Source: Aspidapion aeneum (taxonomy: Eukaryota; Arthropoda; Insecta; Coleoptera; Brentidae). From it: DNA of 64,000 nt. Location of the stretch: contig OY755047.1 in NCBI GenBank assembly GCA_963576565.1, positions 24,683,171 through 24,747,170 of the forward strand, in the 5' to 3' direction. Every line of letters starts with the position of its first letter. The stretch's first letter is position 1. Positions 30,850 to 43,129 of this stretch are shown one piece after another. Under the pieces are notes generated by a model. That model made no database searches. It was given only the letters and a program-made list of their open reading frames with translations, and was not told where the DNA came from. The translations under genes were made by a program, and so were the position numbers.

Positions 30850-33600
30850 TAGGTAGAGGTAATTTTGTCCATATATTTACTGGAGTCCCAAAAGAAAGAA
30901 GAGCATCCAGAGGGGTATCCTTGTTGATAAAGAAAAATCTAAAGAATAAAATTACAGACTACGATTGCATTAGTGAAAACATACTTCGAGTGAACATGAA
31001 GATAGATGCTTGGACATAATATAAGCATAATAGTAGTCTACGCACCATCAGATGACGAAAGAGTAGCTACAAAACAAATGTTCTTTGATCAACTTGATGA
31101 GACTATCACAAAAATCGGTAATACCAGAGAAATAATTATGCTTGGTGATTTTAATAGCCGAACTGGTAGGCAAACCCAGAGCAAAGTGATAGAACCATTT
31201 GGAGAGGAAGTAACAAATGATAATGGCTTAAGACTGATGCAATTGTGTGAAACCCACAACCTAAAAATAAATAATGGTTTTTTTAAACATAAGGATATTC
31301 ATCGATATACCTGGATTCAGCCAACAAGAAATCTTAAATCAATTATTGATTATGCTATAGGTAGACAACACTCGCAATTAAAGTGGTATGATGTGCGAGC
31401 ACTTCGTGGTGTTACCTGTGGATTTGACCACCATCTGGTAAAAGCAAAAATATTATTCCCTTTAAGAAAAACAAATAAGGACGAAAGTATTAGAGAAAAT
31501 GAAAACCTAGAATGCATCGAAGACAATCAAAAATACAACTTTAGAAGTCTAGAAATCGAAAGTACTCAAAGATTGTATCAGAACCGATTAGATGAAAAAT
31601 GAATAAACACAAATCACTCATTTGAAGAGATATATACAAACATAATAAAAAGCTTGAAGGAAGCAAGCAACGAAGCTGTTGGGTACCAAGATAATAGAAA
31701 TAACAGGAAGATGTGGTGGACGGACAAAATACAGGAAATGGTCAAAGAGAAAAAACGCACATACTTGAAATGGCTCAGTACTAAGGAACAAAGAGACCTA
31801 GAAATCTACAGGGAAACCAGAAGACAGCTAAGAAATTTGATACGCACAGAAAAAAATGAAATGTTCGAGTGCAAGTGCCACAACATAAACACACGCGTAG
31901 GAGGTAGGCAGAGTTCTAAAGTATGGAAATTCATTTCTACAGTAAAAAACCCAACAAAAGAAAAAGTAAACATCCAGATAATCAAACCAGAACAATGGAC
32001 AGAATACTACAAGGGACTGCTGCAGGAGATAAGACCCGAATACCTGGCAGCCTCTCCGAGAAAAGACATAGAAGTACATGGAGAGGAAGTGATCATCGAA
32101 AAAGAAATGAATAATATTAAAAAACTTAAATCCGGAAAAGCTAGCGAACCTGGGGGAATATATGCTGATATGCTCAAATATGGATCAGAGAAACTACTCG
32201 CAAATCTCACATATATTATTAATCAATGCATAAACGGACATCCAGTACCTAATGAATGGAAAATTGCATTCATATCCTCAATACATAAAAAAGGAAACAA
32301 GCTGGATTGCAACAATTACAGAGGAATTTCAGTAACCAATACTCTAAGTAGATTGTACGGTAGGATTCTTAGAGATCTAATAGAGAATGATTTTCATGAA
32401 CAAGAAGAAGAAGAGCAAAGTGGGTTTCGCGCAGGCAGATCTTGCAGTGATAATGTTTTTTGTCTTAAACAAGTAATTGAGAAAAGGAGCGCCAGAAATA
32501 TGGAGACTCATGTTACCTTTGTGGACCTACAAAAAACATATGATACCGTTCTAGTAGAAAAACTATGGACAGTTTTAGAGCAAACTAATATCAATCATAC
32601 AAACATAAATGCGATAAAAGAACTATACAAAGGGTCAAAATCTAAAACTAAATTGGAAATCGACTTTCAAAAGAATTCCAGATAACAAAAGGCTTAAGAC
32701 AGGGATGTTGTATCTCTCCAACTCTTTTTAAAATATATATCGCAGTAGCTCTAAAAAACTGGAAACGTAAAGTGCACGGCATGGGAATACAATTTAACGA
32801 CCGATTTACCATATACACACTACAGTTTGCTGACGACCAAGTAATTGTGGCTAATGATAAAGAAGACATGGAGTATATGATGAGAAAGTTAACAGAAGAA
32901 TACCAAAAGTGGGGATTAACAGTGAACGTGGACAAGACACAGTACTTATGTATTGGAAACGAATCCAGTGAGTTAGTACTAGAAAATGGACAAACAATGA
33001 GTATGTATGGTGTCACATTTGATAAGACAGGAACAGACTGTAAAGAATTGGAAAAAAGAATAGTAAAAGCAAAAAAAGTTATTGGATGTCTTAACAGTAT
33101 TTTATGGAGCAGAGAGATAAAAAAGAATGTAAAATTTAACATATATGAAACAATGGTCAAAAGCACGCTGTTGTATGGAATAGAGACTTGTCGCGTAACA
33201 GAAAAATACAAAACAAAAATGGAAAGTGTCGAAATGGATGCAATAAGAAGATCAATGAGAATATCTAGAATAGATCACATAAGAAATGAGATCATAAAAG
33301 AAAGAATGGGAATCGAGGGAAGCATAACGAATGACTCACTCACTAAAAGGCAACTGATATGGTACGGCCATGTACAACGGATGAACGACGAAAGATTACC
33401 AAAGCAGGTCCTAGAATGGCAACCAATAGGGCGCAGAAAAAGAGGGCGTCCTAAACTAGAATGGCAACAGTCAATCCAAAGATCAATGAGTCAAAAGAAT
33501 CTGACAGAGGATGATTGTCAGGATCGAAGGAGGTGGAGAATAGGCGTCGGACAACGTAGAAACACGTTCTAAACCGACATAGTAGTAGTAGAAATAATTT
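30850..33600 (+). pseudogene. CFDP2/RTE-like LINE copy 3, divergent subfamily
   Basis: Endonuclease remnants begin GVPKERRASRGVSLLIKK (about 30885 on). After a frameshift, 31006-31602 encodes MLGDFNSRTG and the later GFDHHLVK (SDH to FDH). An in-frame TGA at 31600-31602 interrupts it, and 31654-32685 carries FVDLQKTYDTV. After another frameshift near 32684 the frame gives GLRQGCCISPTLFKIY and QFADDQVIVAN, ending in WYGHVQRMNDERLPKQ and RGRPKLEW with stop at 33572. One nonsense codon and two frameshifts make it inactive. The 3' end has (TAG)n, unlike the (TA)n tail of copies 1 and 2. Confidence 0.9.
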
Positions 33601-33854
33601 TATTACGCACTGGTGAACTAAGCTGACCGAATCAAAGCTTAGGATTTAAGCTGTGTGGTTGTATGATGTGCATACACATAGGTGGTTACTTAACATAAAT
33701 TCAACGTTTCTGTTTCCTGTGAGAAGTAGTCCGACACGGGCCCTAATCATGTTTACCGCAGGAAAACCGATTATGTTTAAGCTCTGAAATTTCAAGCTAC
33801 CAACCGAAAATAACTGAGTTTTATAGTGCATAGTTTTTTATAAGGCTGAATAAC

Positions 33855-34140
33855 AATTAAACCTAAAAGTTGGAAATAAAAAAAAAAATTAAATAAAAAA
33901 AACACCCAACTGCTAAATTTACTTGTAACTACTAGTCGCAGTTGGGTACAAAATTACCCAGTAACCTGATTCATGAAAATAAAATACTGTATAATTTCGT
34001 AAGTGTGCTTTGGGCATCAAAACTAAAAGTTGAAGCATGTCGTACATTACAGGTATACCTATCAATTTTGTACTCAACTGCGACTAGTAGCTATAGGTAA
34101 ATTTAGCAGTTGGATGTTTTTTTTATTTAATTTTTTTTTA
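33855..34140. mobile_element. MITE with CCCAACTGC termini, copy 1
   Basis: Inverted ends contain ACACCCAACTGCTAAATTTA and GTCGCAGTTGGGTACAAAAT. About 286 bp, no ORF. Copy 2 is at 54977-55260 with the same internal GTTGAAGCATGTCGTACAT. Confidence 0.85.
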
Positions 34141-34689
34141 TCCAGTTTATATTCTTATTTTTATATCCTCTCATTACAGGAAAATTAAAATCTAAATCGA
34201 TCGACATAAAAGCCGAAATAGTTTACATGAGGAATTTGATGTTTTCTAAATGGGAAATTCCTAAATATCCTTGGCAACTTCATGGTAAAGTTTCAAGAAG
34301 TTCAAACTAGGTTCGTTCGACAAATATAAATTACTTTCTTTTTTGTTACCGCCATTGATTAGGAACAAAAATAGTTGAAAGTTTACAAATACCGACCGGT
34401 CTACTAAGAAAACCTTATTTTGAAGGTAAATAGCTTTAAATACTTAGGTATTTCAAGATTCAAATGAGAAAAGGGTATGTAAAGTTAAAGCTTGCTTGAA
34501 GGTTAAAACTAAAATAGTTATTTTTGCACCAAGCCAAGGGCGCGAAGGAAAACATTTTACCGAGGCCGACTGTTAAAGCACGTGCTTGCCAGGGTACAAA
34601 TACGTTTGAGCATAAATATGGGGCATACCCATGCATTCTCACACGCGATGCTTGAAGCCAGGACCCCTATTTAATTCTTAATGTTCCTT

Positions 34690-35080
34690 TTTCGGGTAGA
34701 CAGGATTTTGGTTCCTGCGCATGCATCAGTTATGATGGTTTTGGAACATACTCCGTTGCGTCAGTACATTATTTGACAATTGTCTAGGGTTAGGGTTATG
34801 ACTATTATTTTGTTCTGAAAACTAGTTGATTGGTTGAAAATTTATCAAATTGTGGATTTAAATTGTAGTTTTTTAATACTAATTGTGCATATTTATTGTA
34901 GATACCATAAAGAGTTTTTAATGGCTTCTATAAGCCACTCTCAACTTTATTAACAAATTATAAAGAAAAATACAAGTAGTTACCTATGGAATGGCACTCC
35001 ATTACTTCTCCTGGACATTTTTCCACAAACCGCACATGTTTTACTTGAATTATTTCCCATACAGAAAAAATACTCTGCCA
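34690..35080. repeat. Long dispersed repeat, copy 1
   Basis: It includes GGTAGACAGGATTTTGGTTC, ACATTATTTGACAATTGTC, then AACTAGTTGATTGG and CAAGTAGTTACCTATGGAATG. The same modules, rearranged in order, recur at 36165-36700. Class not identified. Confidence 0.7.
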
Positions 35081-35095
35081 ATATATGGGCCCCTA

Positions 35096-35136
35096 AGCTC
35101 ACACTAGATACTATAGTTATAGTGTACGTGTGAGCT
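35096..35136. repeat. GCTCACAC palindrome, site B
   Basis: AGCTCACACTAGATACTATA and the complementary right arm ending GTGTGAGCT form a 41-base hairpin. Same design as sites A and C. Confidence 0.75.
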
Positions 35137-35509
35137 AATATAACTAAAAACAAAAATATATTTTATTCAACTCCAGACTAAATTACCTTTTGTTTGATAC
35201 CACACAAGCCATGTTTTGACTTAAACTCAAATTTTTGAAATCTACCCCCACCCTTAAAAAAAACAAAAACTAAAATGTATTTTGTCTCTCCGGACTCAAT
35301 TACCTTTTGTTTGATATCACACACGCCATATTTTCACATACTCTAATTTTTGAAATATACCTTCACCCTTTTTTTTAAATAAATTAAAATGTATTTTGTT
35401 TAACTCCAGACTCAATTACCTTTCGTTTGATATCACACACGCCATATTTTCCCAAATACTCTAATTTTTTAAATCTACCCCCACCCTTTTATTTGGTTTG
35501 TGTTCGGTG

Positions 35510-35616
35510 GATTTTGTTCATTTTTAAATGGGACCATCTCGGCCCAAAACCCAGCCTAGGTACCAAATTTCATTAAAATCGGCCAAGCGGTTTTTGAGTT
35601 ATGCGCGTTGGTCGTT

Positions 35617-35651
<35 letters not shown>

Positions 35652-35652
35652 T

Positions 35653-35698
<46 letters not shown>

Positions 35699-35700
35699 GG
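35510..35700. repeat. Dispersed repeat ending in (CAGA)n
   Basis: It contains GGTACCAAATTTCATTAAAA and GCGGTTTTTGAGTTATGCGC, then GTTACAGACAGACAGA. The CAGA array spans about 35621-35698. Apparent QTDR-repeat ORFs here are just the microsatellite translated. Inverse relative at 30425-30625. Confidence 0.85.
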
Positions 35701-35798
35701 CGCAACAAAAAAGTTTCAAAATCATCTGAAACGCAAAGATATATAAAAAATTTTAAAATCGGAGCAACTTTTTTTTCTCGAAAAAATTAGGATCACCA

Positions 35799-35836
35799 TA
35801 GCTCACACTACTATAGTATAGTATATGTGTGAGCTA
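35799..35836. repeat. TA-bounded GCTCACAC palindrome, site C
   Basis: TA, GCTCACACTACTATAGTATA, the complementary right arm ending GTGTGAGC, TA. The core palindrome is 34 bases. Confidence 0.75.
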
Positions 35837-36164
35837 AAAAACATAATTTTACACGACAAACGCAAAACGCCGCAAAATGTCAATATGGCCTCCACTCACA
35901 CAGCAGCTGTGTGTCTACATGACAAAACACACGCAGCTATGAGTGCTTCACTTTTCGATTCTTTGACAATGTATTTATGCTGTAACGTATTTGCTAGGGC
36001 ATTAAGGAGGCTGGTAGGTAATATAAATAATATTTTAATATATCTATTGAAAACTTAAAGAAAAATATATAAAATTCACTTTCCCATGAGTAGTCTTTGC
36101 TATTTTAATGTGTGTTTAAATTAGTACATATCCTTTTTATCATCTACATATGTCCATTATTTTT

Positions 36165-36700
36165 TTCTAAAAACTAGTTGATTATGGGTAAAAATTTATC
36201 AAATTGTGGATTAAAATTTTAGTTTTTCTAAAACTAATTGTGCAGATTTATTGTGGACACCATAAAGAGTGTTTAGTGGCATTTATAAACCACTCTTAAC
36301 TTTATTAACAAATTATGAAGAAAAATACAAGTAGTTACCTATGGAATGACACTTCCTTACTTCTCCCGGACATTTTTCTACAAACTGCACATGTTTTACG
36401 TGAATTATTTCCCATTTTCTACAGAAAAAAAAACATAATTCTACACGACAAACGCACACACACACCGCAAAATGTAAAGAAGCAACAAAGATGGCCTCCA
36501 CCCACACGGCTCCTGTGTGCCTACATGACAAGACACGCGCTTGCGCACTTGAAAATTCGCGGCCGCAAATTTAAATTTGCCATTGTTTCCGAAGCCCGCT
36601 ATAAGGGTAGACAGGATTTCGGTTACTGCGCATGCGTCAGTTTTGGTGGTTTTAGAACATACTCGTGACGTCACTACATTATTTGACAATTGTCAAAAAT
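36165..36700. repeat. Long dispersed repeat, copy 2
   Basis: It shares AAACTAGTTGATTATGGGTA, ACCATAAAGAGTGTTTAGTGG and AGTTACCTATGGAATGACAC with copy 1 at 34690-35080. It ends with the GGTAGACAGGATTTCGGTTA...GACGTCACTACATTATTTGAC module. A CGACAAACGCAxAAC block is shared with 35845-35950. Confidence 0.7.
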
Positions 36701-36879
36701 TTGTTTCCAAAGCAAGCTATGAGTGCTTCACTTTTGGATTTTTCTAACATGTTTGTAATGCTTAAATGCAGGTGAAGTTAACCTATACTAGGAGCGGATC
36801 TACAGGGGAAAAAGGGGAAATCCCCCCACAATCCCAAAATATGTTATAGTTTTGACTGTATAATTTTTAAAGTTTGTGT

Positions 36880-37075
36880 GTTGTGAAAGTCCATGAAACT
36901 TGCAGGGGTTGTTAACTCTATGAAAATCTACGACTATGCAAAGTTTGAGTTTCGTAGCTCATTCCGAAGAGTTTTCAATAGGTCAAATATGGGCTAAAAT
37001 GTTTCAAGAAAAGATGGTAGAGCAGTTTACGCGAACTTGGCGGGGCACTGCCGTGCCACCAGATTATCAATCAGC
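36880..37075. repeat. Inverse copy of the repeat at 19940-20125
   Basis: GGGGCACTGCCGTGCC, ACGCGAACTTGGC and GGTCAAATATGGGCTAAAATG correspond to the complement of the 20 kb copy. The ORF at 36936-37124 is a by-product. Confidence 0.65.
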
Positions 37076-37714
37076 ACGGATAAAAACAAGTTTTGTAAGA
37101 AAATTTCGTGCTGCTTTGATCTAACTTGTAGCCCGCTCCTTTTCCACAAATTGTAACTACTTATTTTACTTGGAAACTGAATCGACATTTATGTGGGTTA
37201 TATTGCAATAATAGCGAATCCTCACGACAAAAGAATATAAAGCCCGTAATCTCTTTTTTCTTTTAATTAATTTTCAGAAAGGTTTATTAAATTTAGTGGT
37301 AATGTTACCTTACCCTTTAAAACCCGACCGAATTAAAAAAAAAAATAATGTTATTAATTTAAACTCTGTGGGCATACCGTCTCGTTTTTGATATACCTGT
37401 GTTGGTAAGTACATACGTTAAAAAAAAACACATTTATTTTATTAGGGTTATATGTATTAGCATTGAAGGTTGCATAATGATTGAGCAAAATATTGTACGA
37501 GCTTAAATTTTATTGGGCAATGTTTTCATATTGAGCCGTATAGAGTTAATATTGTGCAATATTTTTTAGTCATTCTTTGTTCCAAGGTATAAGATGTTCG
37601 TGAGTGTAATTTTGTCTTCTTTCTTTACAAGCAATTATTTAACTTCACCTGTATGTATTTATGTATGTGGGTATGTATGTATGTAATCAAATCTTGCAAC
37701 TCATTTTTGAAGAA

Positions 37715-39416
37715 CTTCCAAACATCCGATTGACTTCAAATTTCGCATAGCGTCTTAGTTCCGATGGCAATACAATAATATGGTTTCATCGGGTACCTAC
37801 CTCAACCCAAACATGGGGGGTGGAGAGGGGGTAAAACTTTAGTTTGTCCGATTTCAACCAAAATTGGTATCTGGGGGTTTTTGAGGATGAGAATTACGAA
37901 TTTTTGATCAGATTACAAAAATTCGATATGGCGGATTCAAAATGGACGATTTAATTTAATAAGTTTTTCTGATTACTTTCAACTGACTTCAACGTATTCG
38001 ATTGACTTCAAATTTCGCATACCGTTATAGTTCCGATGACAATCCAATAATATGGTTTCACTGACTGCCTACCTCACCCCTAATCTGGAGGGGGAAGAGG
38101 GGGTAAAATTTTAGTTTGTTGGATTTCCACTAAAATTGGTATCTGGGGGTTTCTGAGGATGGGGATTACGAATTTTTGATCAGATTATAAAAATTCAATA
38201 TGGCGGATTCAAAATGGACGATTTAATGTCAATTTTTTCTGATTTGCATTTGCAAACAAAATAGAAGATTGTCCTATTCGGTCAAAAATCTCAATATTTA
38301 CCGCCTACAAAAACAACTTCCAATTTTGAAACCATGTATTTTCTAAACGATTAATCCAAAAAATATGAGTACGGGCTCATTAGATTCGCTGATTCTTTTT
38401 CTGTAAGACGCATTCAAAAAATTTCAAGAAATTTTTTTTTTCAACGTTTCTCCAAGAAATGGGTATTTTTCTATACATTTTTGGGGGTGTTGGCCACCAT
38501 TTTTGTGGAAATTTGTCCTAGGTCAAATTATTGACCATATTCTTGTTCTCTGATCACTTCCACATCAATGTACCAATTTTCAACATTTTACTGCAAAAAT
38601 CTTCTAAATTATAGAAAATACCCAAAATCATGTCAAAAATTTATGAAAAACAGAAAATTGGCTATATCCTAGCCAATAAATTTTTTTGAAAGCCAATATT
38701 TTGGCTTTTGTCTATTCTCCAGGTAGGTAATATTTCCACAAAAAAATCAAGAAAATTGGAGGGGGTGAGGGACAGGTCCGGCTTTTCTTAAATAATTTTG
38801 CTCATACCGTTATAGTTCCGATGACAATCCAATAATGTGGTATCACTGACTTAGGCACTCACTCACCCTAACCTGGAGGGCGCAGAGGGGGTAAAATTTC
38901 AGTTTGTTAGATTTCCACCAAAATTGGTACCTGGGGGTTTTTGAGGATGAGGATTACGAATTTTTGATCAGATTACAAAAACTCAATATGGCGGATTCAA
39001 AATGGACGATTTCATGTCAAGTTTTTCTGATTACTTTCAACTGACTTCCACGTATCCGATTAACTTCAAATTTCACATACCGTTATAGTTCCGATAATAA
39101 TTTAATAATGTGGTTTCACTGACTGCCTACCTCCCCTCTAACGTGGAGGGCGAAGAGGGGGTAAAATTTTAGTTTGTCGGATTTCCACCAAAATTGGTAT
39201 CTGGGAGTTTTTGAGGATGAGGATTACGAATTTTTGATCAGATTACAAAAATTCAATATAGCGGATTCAAAATGGACGATTTAATAACAGTTTTTTTCAA
39301 CTGACTTCCACGTAGGTATCTGATTGATTTCAAAATTCACATGCTCTCCCACTAAAAAGTGTGGGGGGCGTAGAAGAGGTTAGGCTTTAGTTTGTTCGAT
39401 CTCGACCAAAATTAGG
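37715..39416. repeat. Diverged tandem array, about 255-270 bp unit
   Basis: Units near 37715-37978, 37979-38245, 38803-39035, 39036-39298 and a partial 39299-39416 share CATACCGTTATAGTTCCGAT, TAGTTTGTxGGATTTCCACC and CAAAATTGGTATCTGGGGGT. They also share the CAATATGGCGGATTCAAAAT block. 38250-38800 is a non-repeat spacer. No coding potential. Confidence 0.85.
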
Positions 39417-39445
39417 AATTCATAGACTTAGACAAATCTAAAAAT

Positions 39446-39986
39446 AGAAAAATAAATTTATAAAAAAAACTTTTTGAAAACAAGCTTTAATAAAATGGAC
39501 TAAAAAGCATAAAATAATTTTTTGAGTGTTCTGATATCATAATAATAAAAGCGATGGGCGTATTAAAGGAAATTTACCCGTTTTTGTTTTAGCCTTGTTA
39601 ACTCGAAGTTTAGTGAAAATCCAAATTCATTATATTATAGCAGAGAAATGTAAGGGTTGACAATTTAACCCAACCCAACCCAACCCTACTCAAGCTACCC
39701 TTACATTTTTCTGATATGGATGCACATTATTACGCCTGCTTCACATTAGGCAGATCATCCGCGACCGACAGTGTGTCGATTTATTTTGTCACATTGAAAA
39801 AGAAGAGTCGGCCCATCATCGGTTTTAGACGATCCACCAAATGCGCATGTAAAGGCATTTACCTAATATTAAATTCGCCCATCGCTTTTATTATTATGAT
39901 ATCAGAACACTCAAAAAATTATTTTACGCTTTTTAGTCCATTTTATAAAAGCTTGTTTTCAAAAAGTTTTTTTTTTAAATTTATTT
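39446..39986. mobile_element. DNA element with about 110-bp TIRs
   Basis: The left arm with AACTTTTTGAAAACAAGCTT and GTGTTCTGATATCATAATAA is mirrored on the right (39880-39986). A smaller hairpin, AGAAATGTAAGGGT...ACCCTTACATTTTTCT, is nested at about 39645-39714. No transposase; 541 bp. Confidence 0.8.
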
Positions 39987-40229
39987 AAGTTTAAGCCCCA
40001 ACACGATAACTGCAGCGAAATTTTGGACAGATATATCGAACACGGAAGACTATATACGGTATGAGGGGTCCGAAAATATTAAAGCTTGTGAGCTTTCAAT
40101 ATTAATGAACAATAATCAATGATCGTTTGAGTGCAAGGGGTCATTCAATAATATCGCTCAAAAAGATATTGTGCAATATTATTGTAGGTCTCCACATCAG
40201 TACATCGGTCTATTTTTTGAGTTATGTAT

Positions 40230-40235
40230 ACTGTG

Positions 40236-40244
<9 letters not shown>
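40230..40244. repeat. Target-site duplication of LINE copy 2, 3' side
   Basis: ACTGTGGACTATATA recurs exactly at 42777-42791 and directly precedes the (TA)n tail. Confidence 0.88.
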
Positions 40245-40273
<29 letters not shown>

Positions 40274-42776
40274 CGGTTTCACAACGTTCTACGTCTTCCG
40301 ATACCCAATCTCCACTCGTTTCTGTTTGCCCATAATTCATCATCTAGGCCTCTTATTCTTATTTCACTGTCGATTCCTTCTCTCCAGCTTCTCCTTGGCC
40401 GTTCTCGTTTTCTTCGGCCAGGTGGTTTCCATTGTTGTATTTGTATAGGTAGTCTTTCATCATTCATTCTTTGTACATATCCGTACCATCATCCACTAAA
40501 GTACGTTCACCCACTGTCATAATTTCTCTTATTCTTTGATTTGTAACTCTTTCTCTTTTTGATTTCCCAGCTGATCTTCTCCAATAGTCCATCTCTGTAG
40601 CGGAAAGCATTTTTTCTGTTCTATCCTTGATTGGCCATACTTCTGAGCCGTATGTAATAATACTTTTTACAATGGTGGTATATATAAGCTTTTTGTTATG
40701 TTTTGATATACTTTGGTCCCAAATTATTCCATTTATTAAAGTTATTGCTTTTCTTCCTTGTACTTTTCGATCTTTTATAGCTTCGTCTAGTGTTCCGTCA
40801 GCTGTAATTTGTAGACCTAAGTATTTATACTCATCACAGGACTGAATTCGCTGCCCGGTATTTAATATTAGATTCTGTTTCGTTCCACCGATACACATAT
40901 ACTCTGTCTTATTGAGATTAACCTCTAGTCCCCACTTATTGTACTCTTCTATTAGTTTTCGTGTCATATATTCAAGGTCGTCATAATCCTGAGCCACTAC
41001 TATCTGATCATCGGCGAAACATAAAGTATACAAAGTGGTTTCGTCCAACGGAATTCCCATGTTTGGACATGTTTTGACATTTTCTCTTTCATACTTTAAG
41101 GATCTTAAAGAGCGTAGGCGAGATACAGCAACCTTGTTTAAGATCTTTATTTACTTGAAAGCCTTTGGTTAGTTTTGCTTTTATTTTAACTTTTGCCTTA
41201 CTATTGCGGTATAACTCTTTGATGGCCTTAATTAGTTGTACGCTTATATTTGTGTTTTCCAACGCTTTCCAAAGTAAATTTAGTGGTATACTATCATATG
41301 CCTTCTGCAAATCGACGTAAAGCAGTTGCAGCTCTTGTCCGTATGCCATTTTCATTTCAATAACTTGGGTTATACAAAAGAGATGATCTGAAGTCGATCT
41401 ACGCGCCCTGAAATCGGCTTGTTCTTCTGCCTCCATGTTCCATGTTTTTATATTCGCTCTCCACTTTATTTCTTATTATTTTACCGTATATTCTGCTTAG
41501 CGTACTAGTCACAGATATGCCTCTATAATTGTCACATATATCTTTTTTTCCTTTTTTGTGTATTGTGGATATATATGACGTTTGCCACTCAGTTGGTACT
41601 ACAGCTTAAATATTTTTGGAAAAGATTCCGTAATCTCCAAAACAGTTTTTCAGTGTCATATTTAATAAGTTCAGCTGGGATATTTCCGGGTCCGGTAGAT
41701 TTACCGCTTTTTAAGGTTGCGCACACGTTTTTAACCTCGGGGATTGTGAGGGGTACTGGAGATCCCATCGTTCTAACTATATTGGTCTCTTTCTTCTTCC
41801 TTGAATTCGGCTCTATCTTCAGTTAAAAGTTTTTTGAAATGCTCATCCCATTCTTTGTCTGGTATTGGTGAAATGATATCTCTGGATGTTTCTTTCTTAA
41901 TCGATCTTATAGTTTTCCAGCTTTCGGTACTTCTCTTACCTCCTAAGTAAGAATCTATTTTCTGGCACTTTTGCATCCACGAATGATTTTTCTTATCACT
42001 GATCATTCTTCTCACCTTTGATTGCGCGATTTTGTATTCTTCTCTGCTTCTATCTGTCTTTTGGGATAAGTAGGTGTGATATAATTTCCTTTTTTCCTCT
42101 ATTTCTCTTTCAATCTCAGCATCCCACCAGTATGGTTTTCTTCTTTTAGAAGTTTCTTCCACTAATCCTAGTGCTTCTTTTGTAGCTTGATGGATGCTTA
42201 ATGGAATACTTTCGTATTCCTCATCTGGGGTTTTACCTGAACTTGTATTAAGTTTTTCGTTCAGACTCTTTTTGTATAAGTTTTTTATGCTGTCATGTTC
42301 TAGGCTTTGTAGATTATATTTACAGTGACCGACTTCTTCAATCACTGTATCATCAAGATTTTGTTGATGCAGGCTTCGGCCTTGATAAGGAAAGAGAATT
42401 TTGGATTCCAGAAAATAGTGATCACTTCCGCATATTGATCCACGCTTTGTTCTGACATCTTGAATTTTTAGATTTGTCTTTTGTTTAGTGATAAGATAAT
42501 CAATTACGGATTTCAGGTTTTGTGAGGGTTTGGTCCAGGTATATTTGTGTATGTCCTTATTGAAAAAAACCGTTTTGGATTTTTAGGTCTAATTGCTCAC
42601 ATACTGTAATTGGCCGGTTTCCATTGTCATTAACAAAATCTTCTCCATATTGGCCAACTGTCAGATCATTAACTCTGTTACCGGTTCTACTATTTAAATC
42701 TCCCAATAGGACAATTTATCTAGATGTACTTAATGCTGATATTTCATTGTGTATTTCTTCACAAAAATTGTCTTTC
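40245..42776 (-). pseudogene. CFDP2/RTE-like LINE copy 2, 5'-truncated and frameshifted
   Basis: It has the same sequence as copy 1 at high identity, on the minus strand. Open pieces at 41773-42345, 41089-41436, 40464-41060 and 40279-40467 cover post-endonuclease, RT, FADD and C-terminal parts, separated by small indels. A 15-bp duplication flanks it, so truncation occurred at insertion, a few bases inside copy 1's endpoint. GFRAGRS has changed to DFRARRS, and a deletion removed residues near the WYGHVQ motif (about 40489). Confidence 0.92.
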
Positions 42777-42920
42777 ACTGTGGACTATATACTTGAAAAT
42801 TGAATAGAAATAATTAAAATTTTTAGTGTATTAACTCAATGACAGATTTATTCCAAATTTTTTATTTTGGGATAAAATCATGTACCTTAAATTAATCTTT
42901 TTTTTAAATTATATATTATC

Positions 42921-43000
42921 TGTGGCGCACCCAGAAAGTTGTCTTGAAGAAGGCCAGGCCTCTGAGGGGGAAAATATCTAAAGAAATCTTGGGTGCGCCA
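42921..43000. mobile_element. Short hAT-like MITE
   Basis: GTGGCGCACCCAGAAA at the left and CTTGGGTGCGCCA at the right are inverted ends. The same GTGGCGCACCCAGGAAT end occurs at about 57079, in the larger related element 57072-57765. Confidence 0.65.
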
Positions 43001-43129
43001 ATGAATCATATATATATTTTTTTAAAACTGTACCTACTTACTAGTTTAAAATCTAATTGAAATGATAGTATTTTTAAAAGTTTAAATTATCTCGTAAATA
43101 AAGTAAAATTAGATTCGTAAAAATTTTAC

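Noticed and set aside
32648..33211. 187-codon minus-strand ORF
   Set aside because: Antisense shadow of the third LINE; hydrophobic composition arises from complementing an A-rich coding strand.
35528..35790. Protein with QTDR repeats
   Set aside because: It is the (CAGA)n microsatellite translated in two frames.
40127..40522. 131-codon plus-strand ORF
   Set aside because: It runs through the (TA)n tail and antisense of LINE copy 2.
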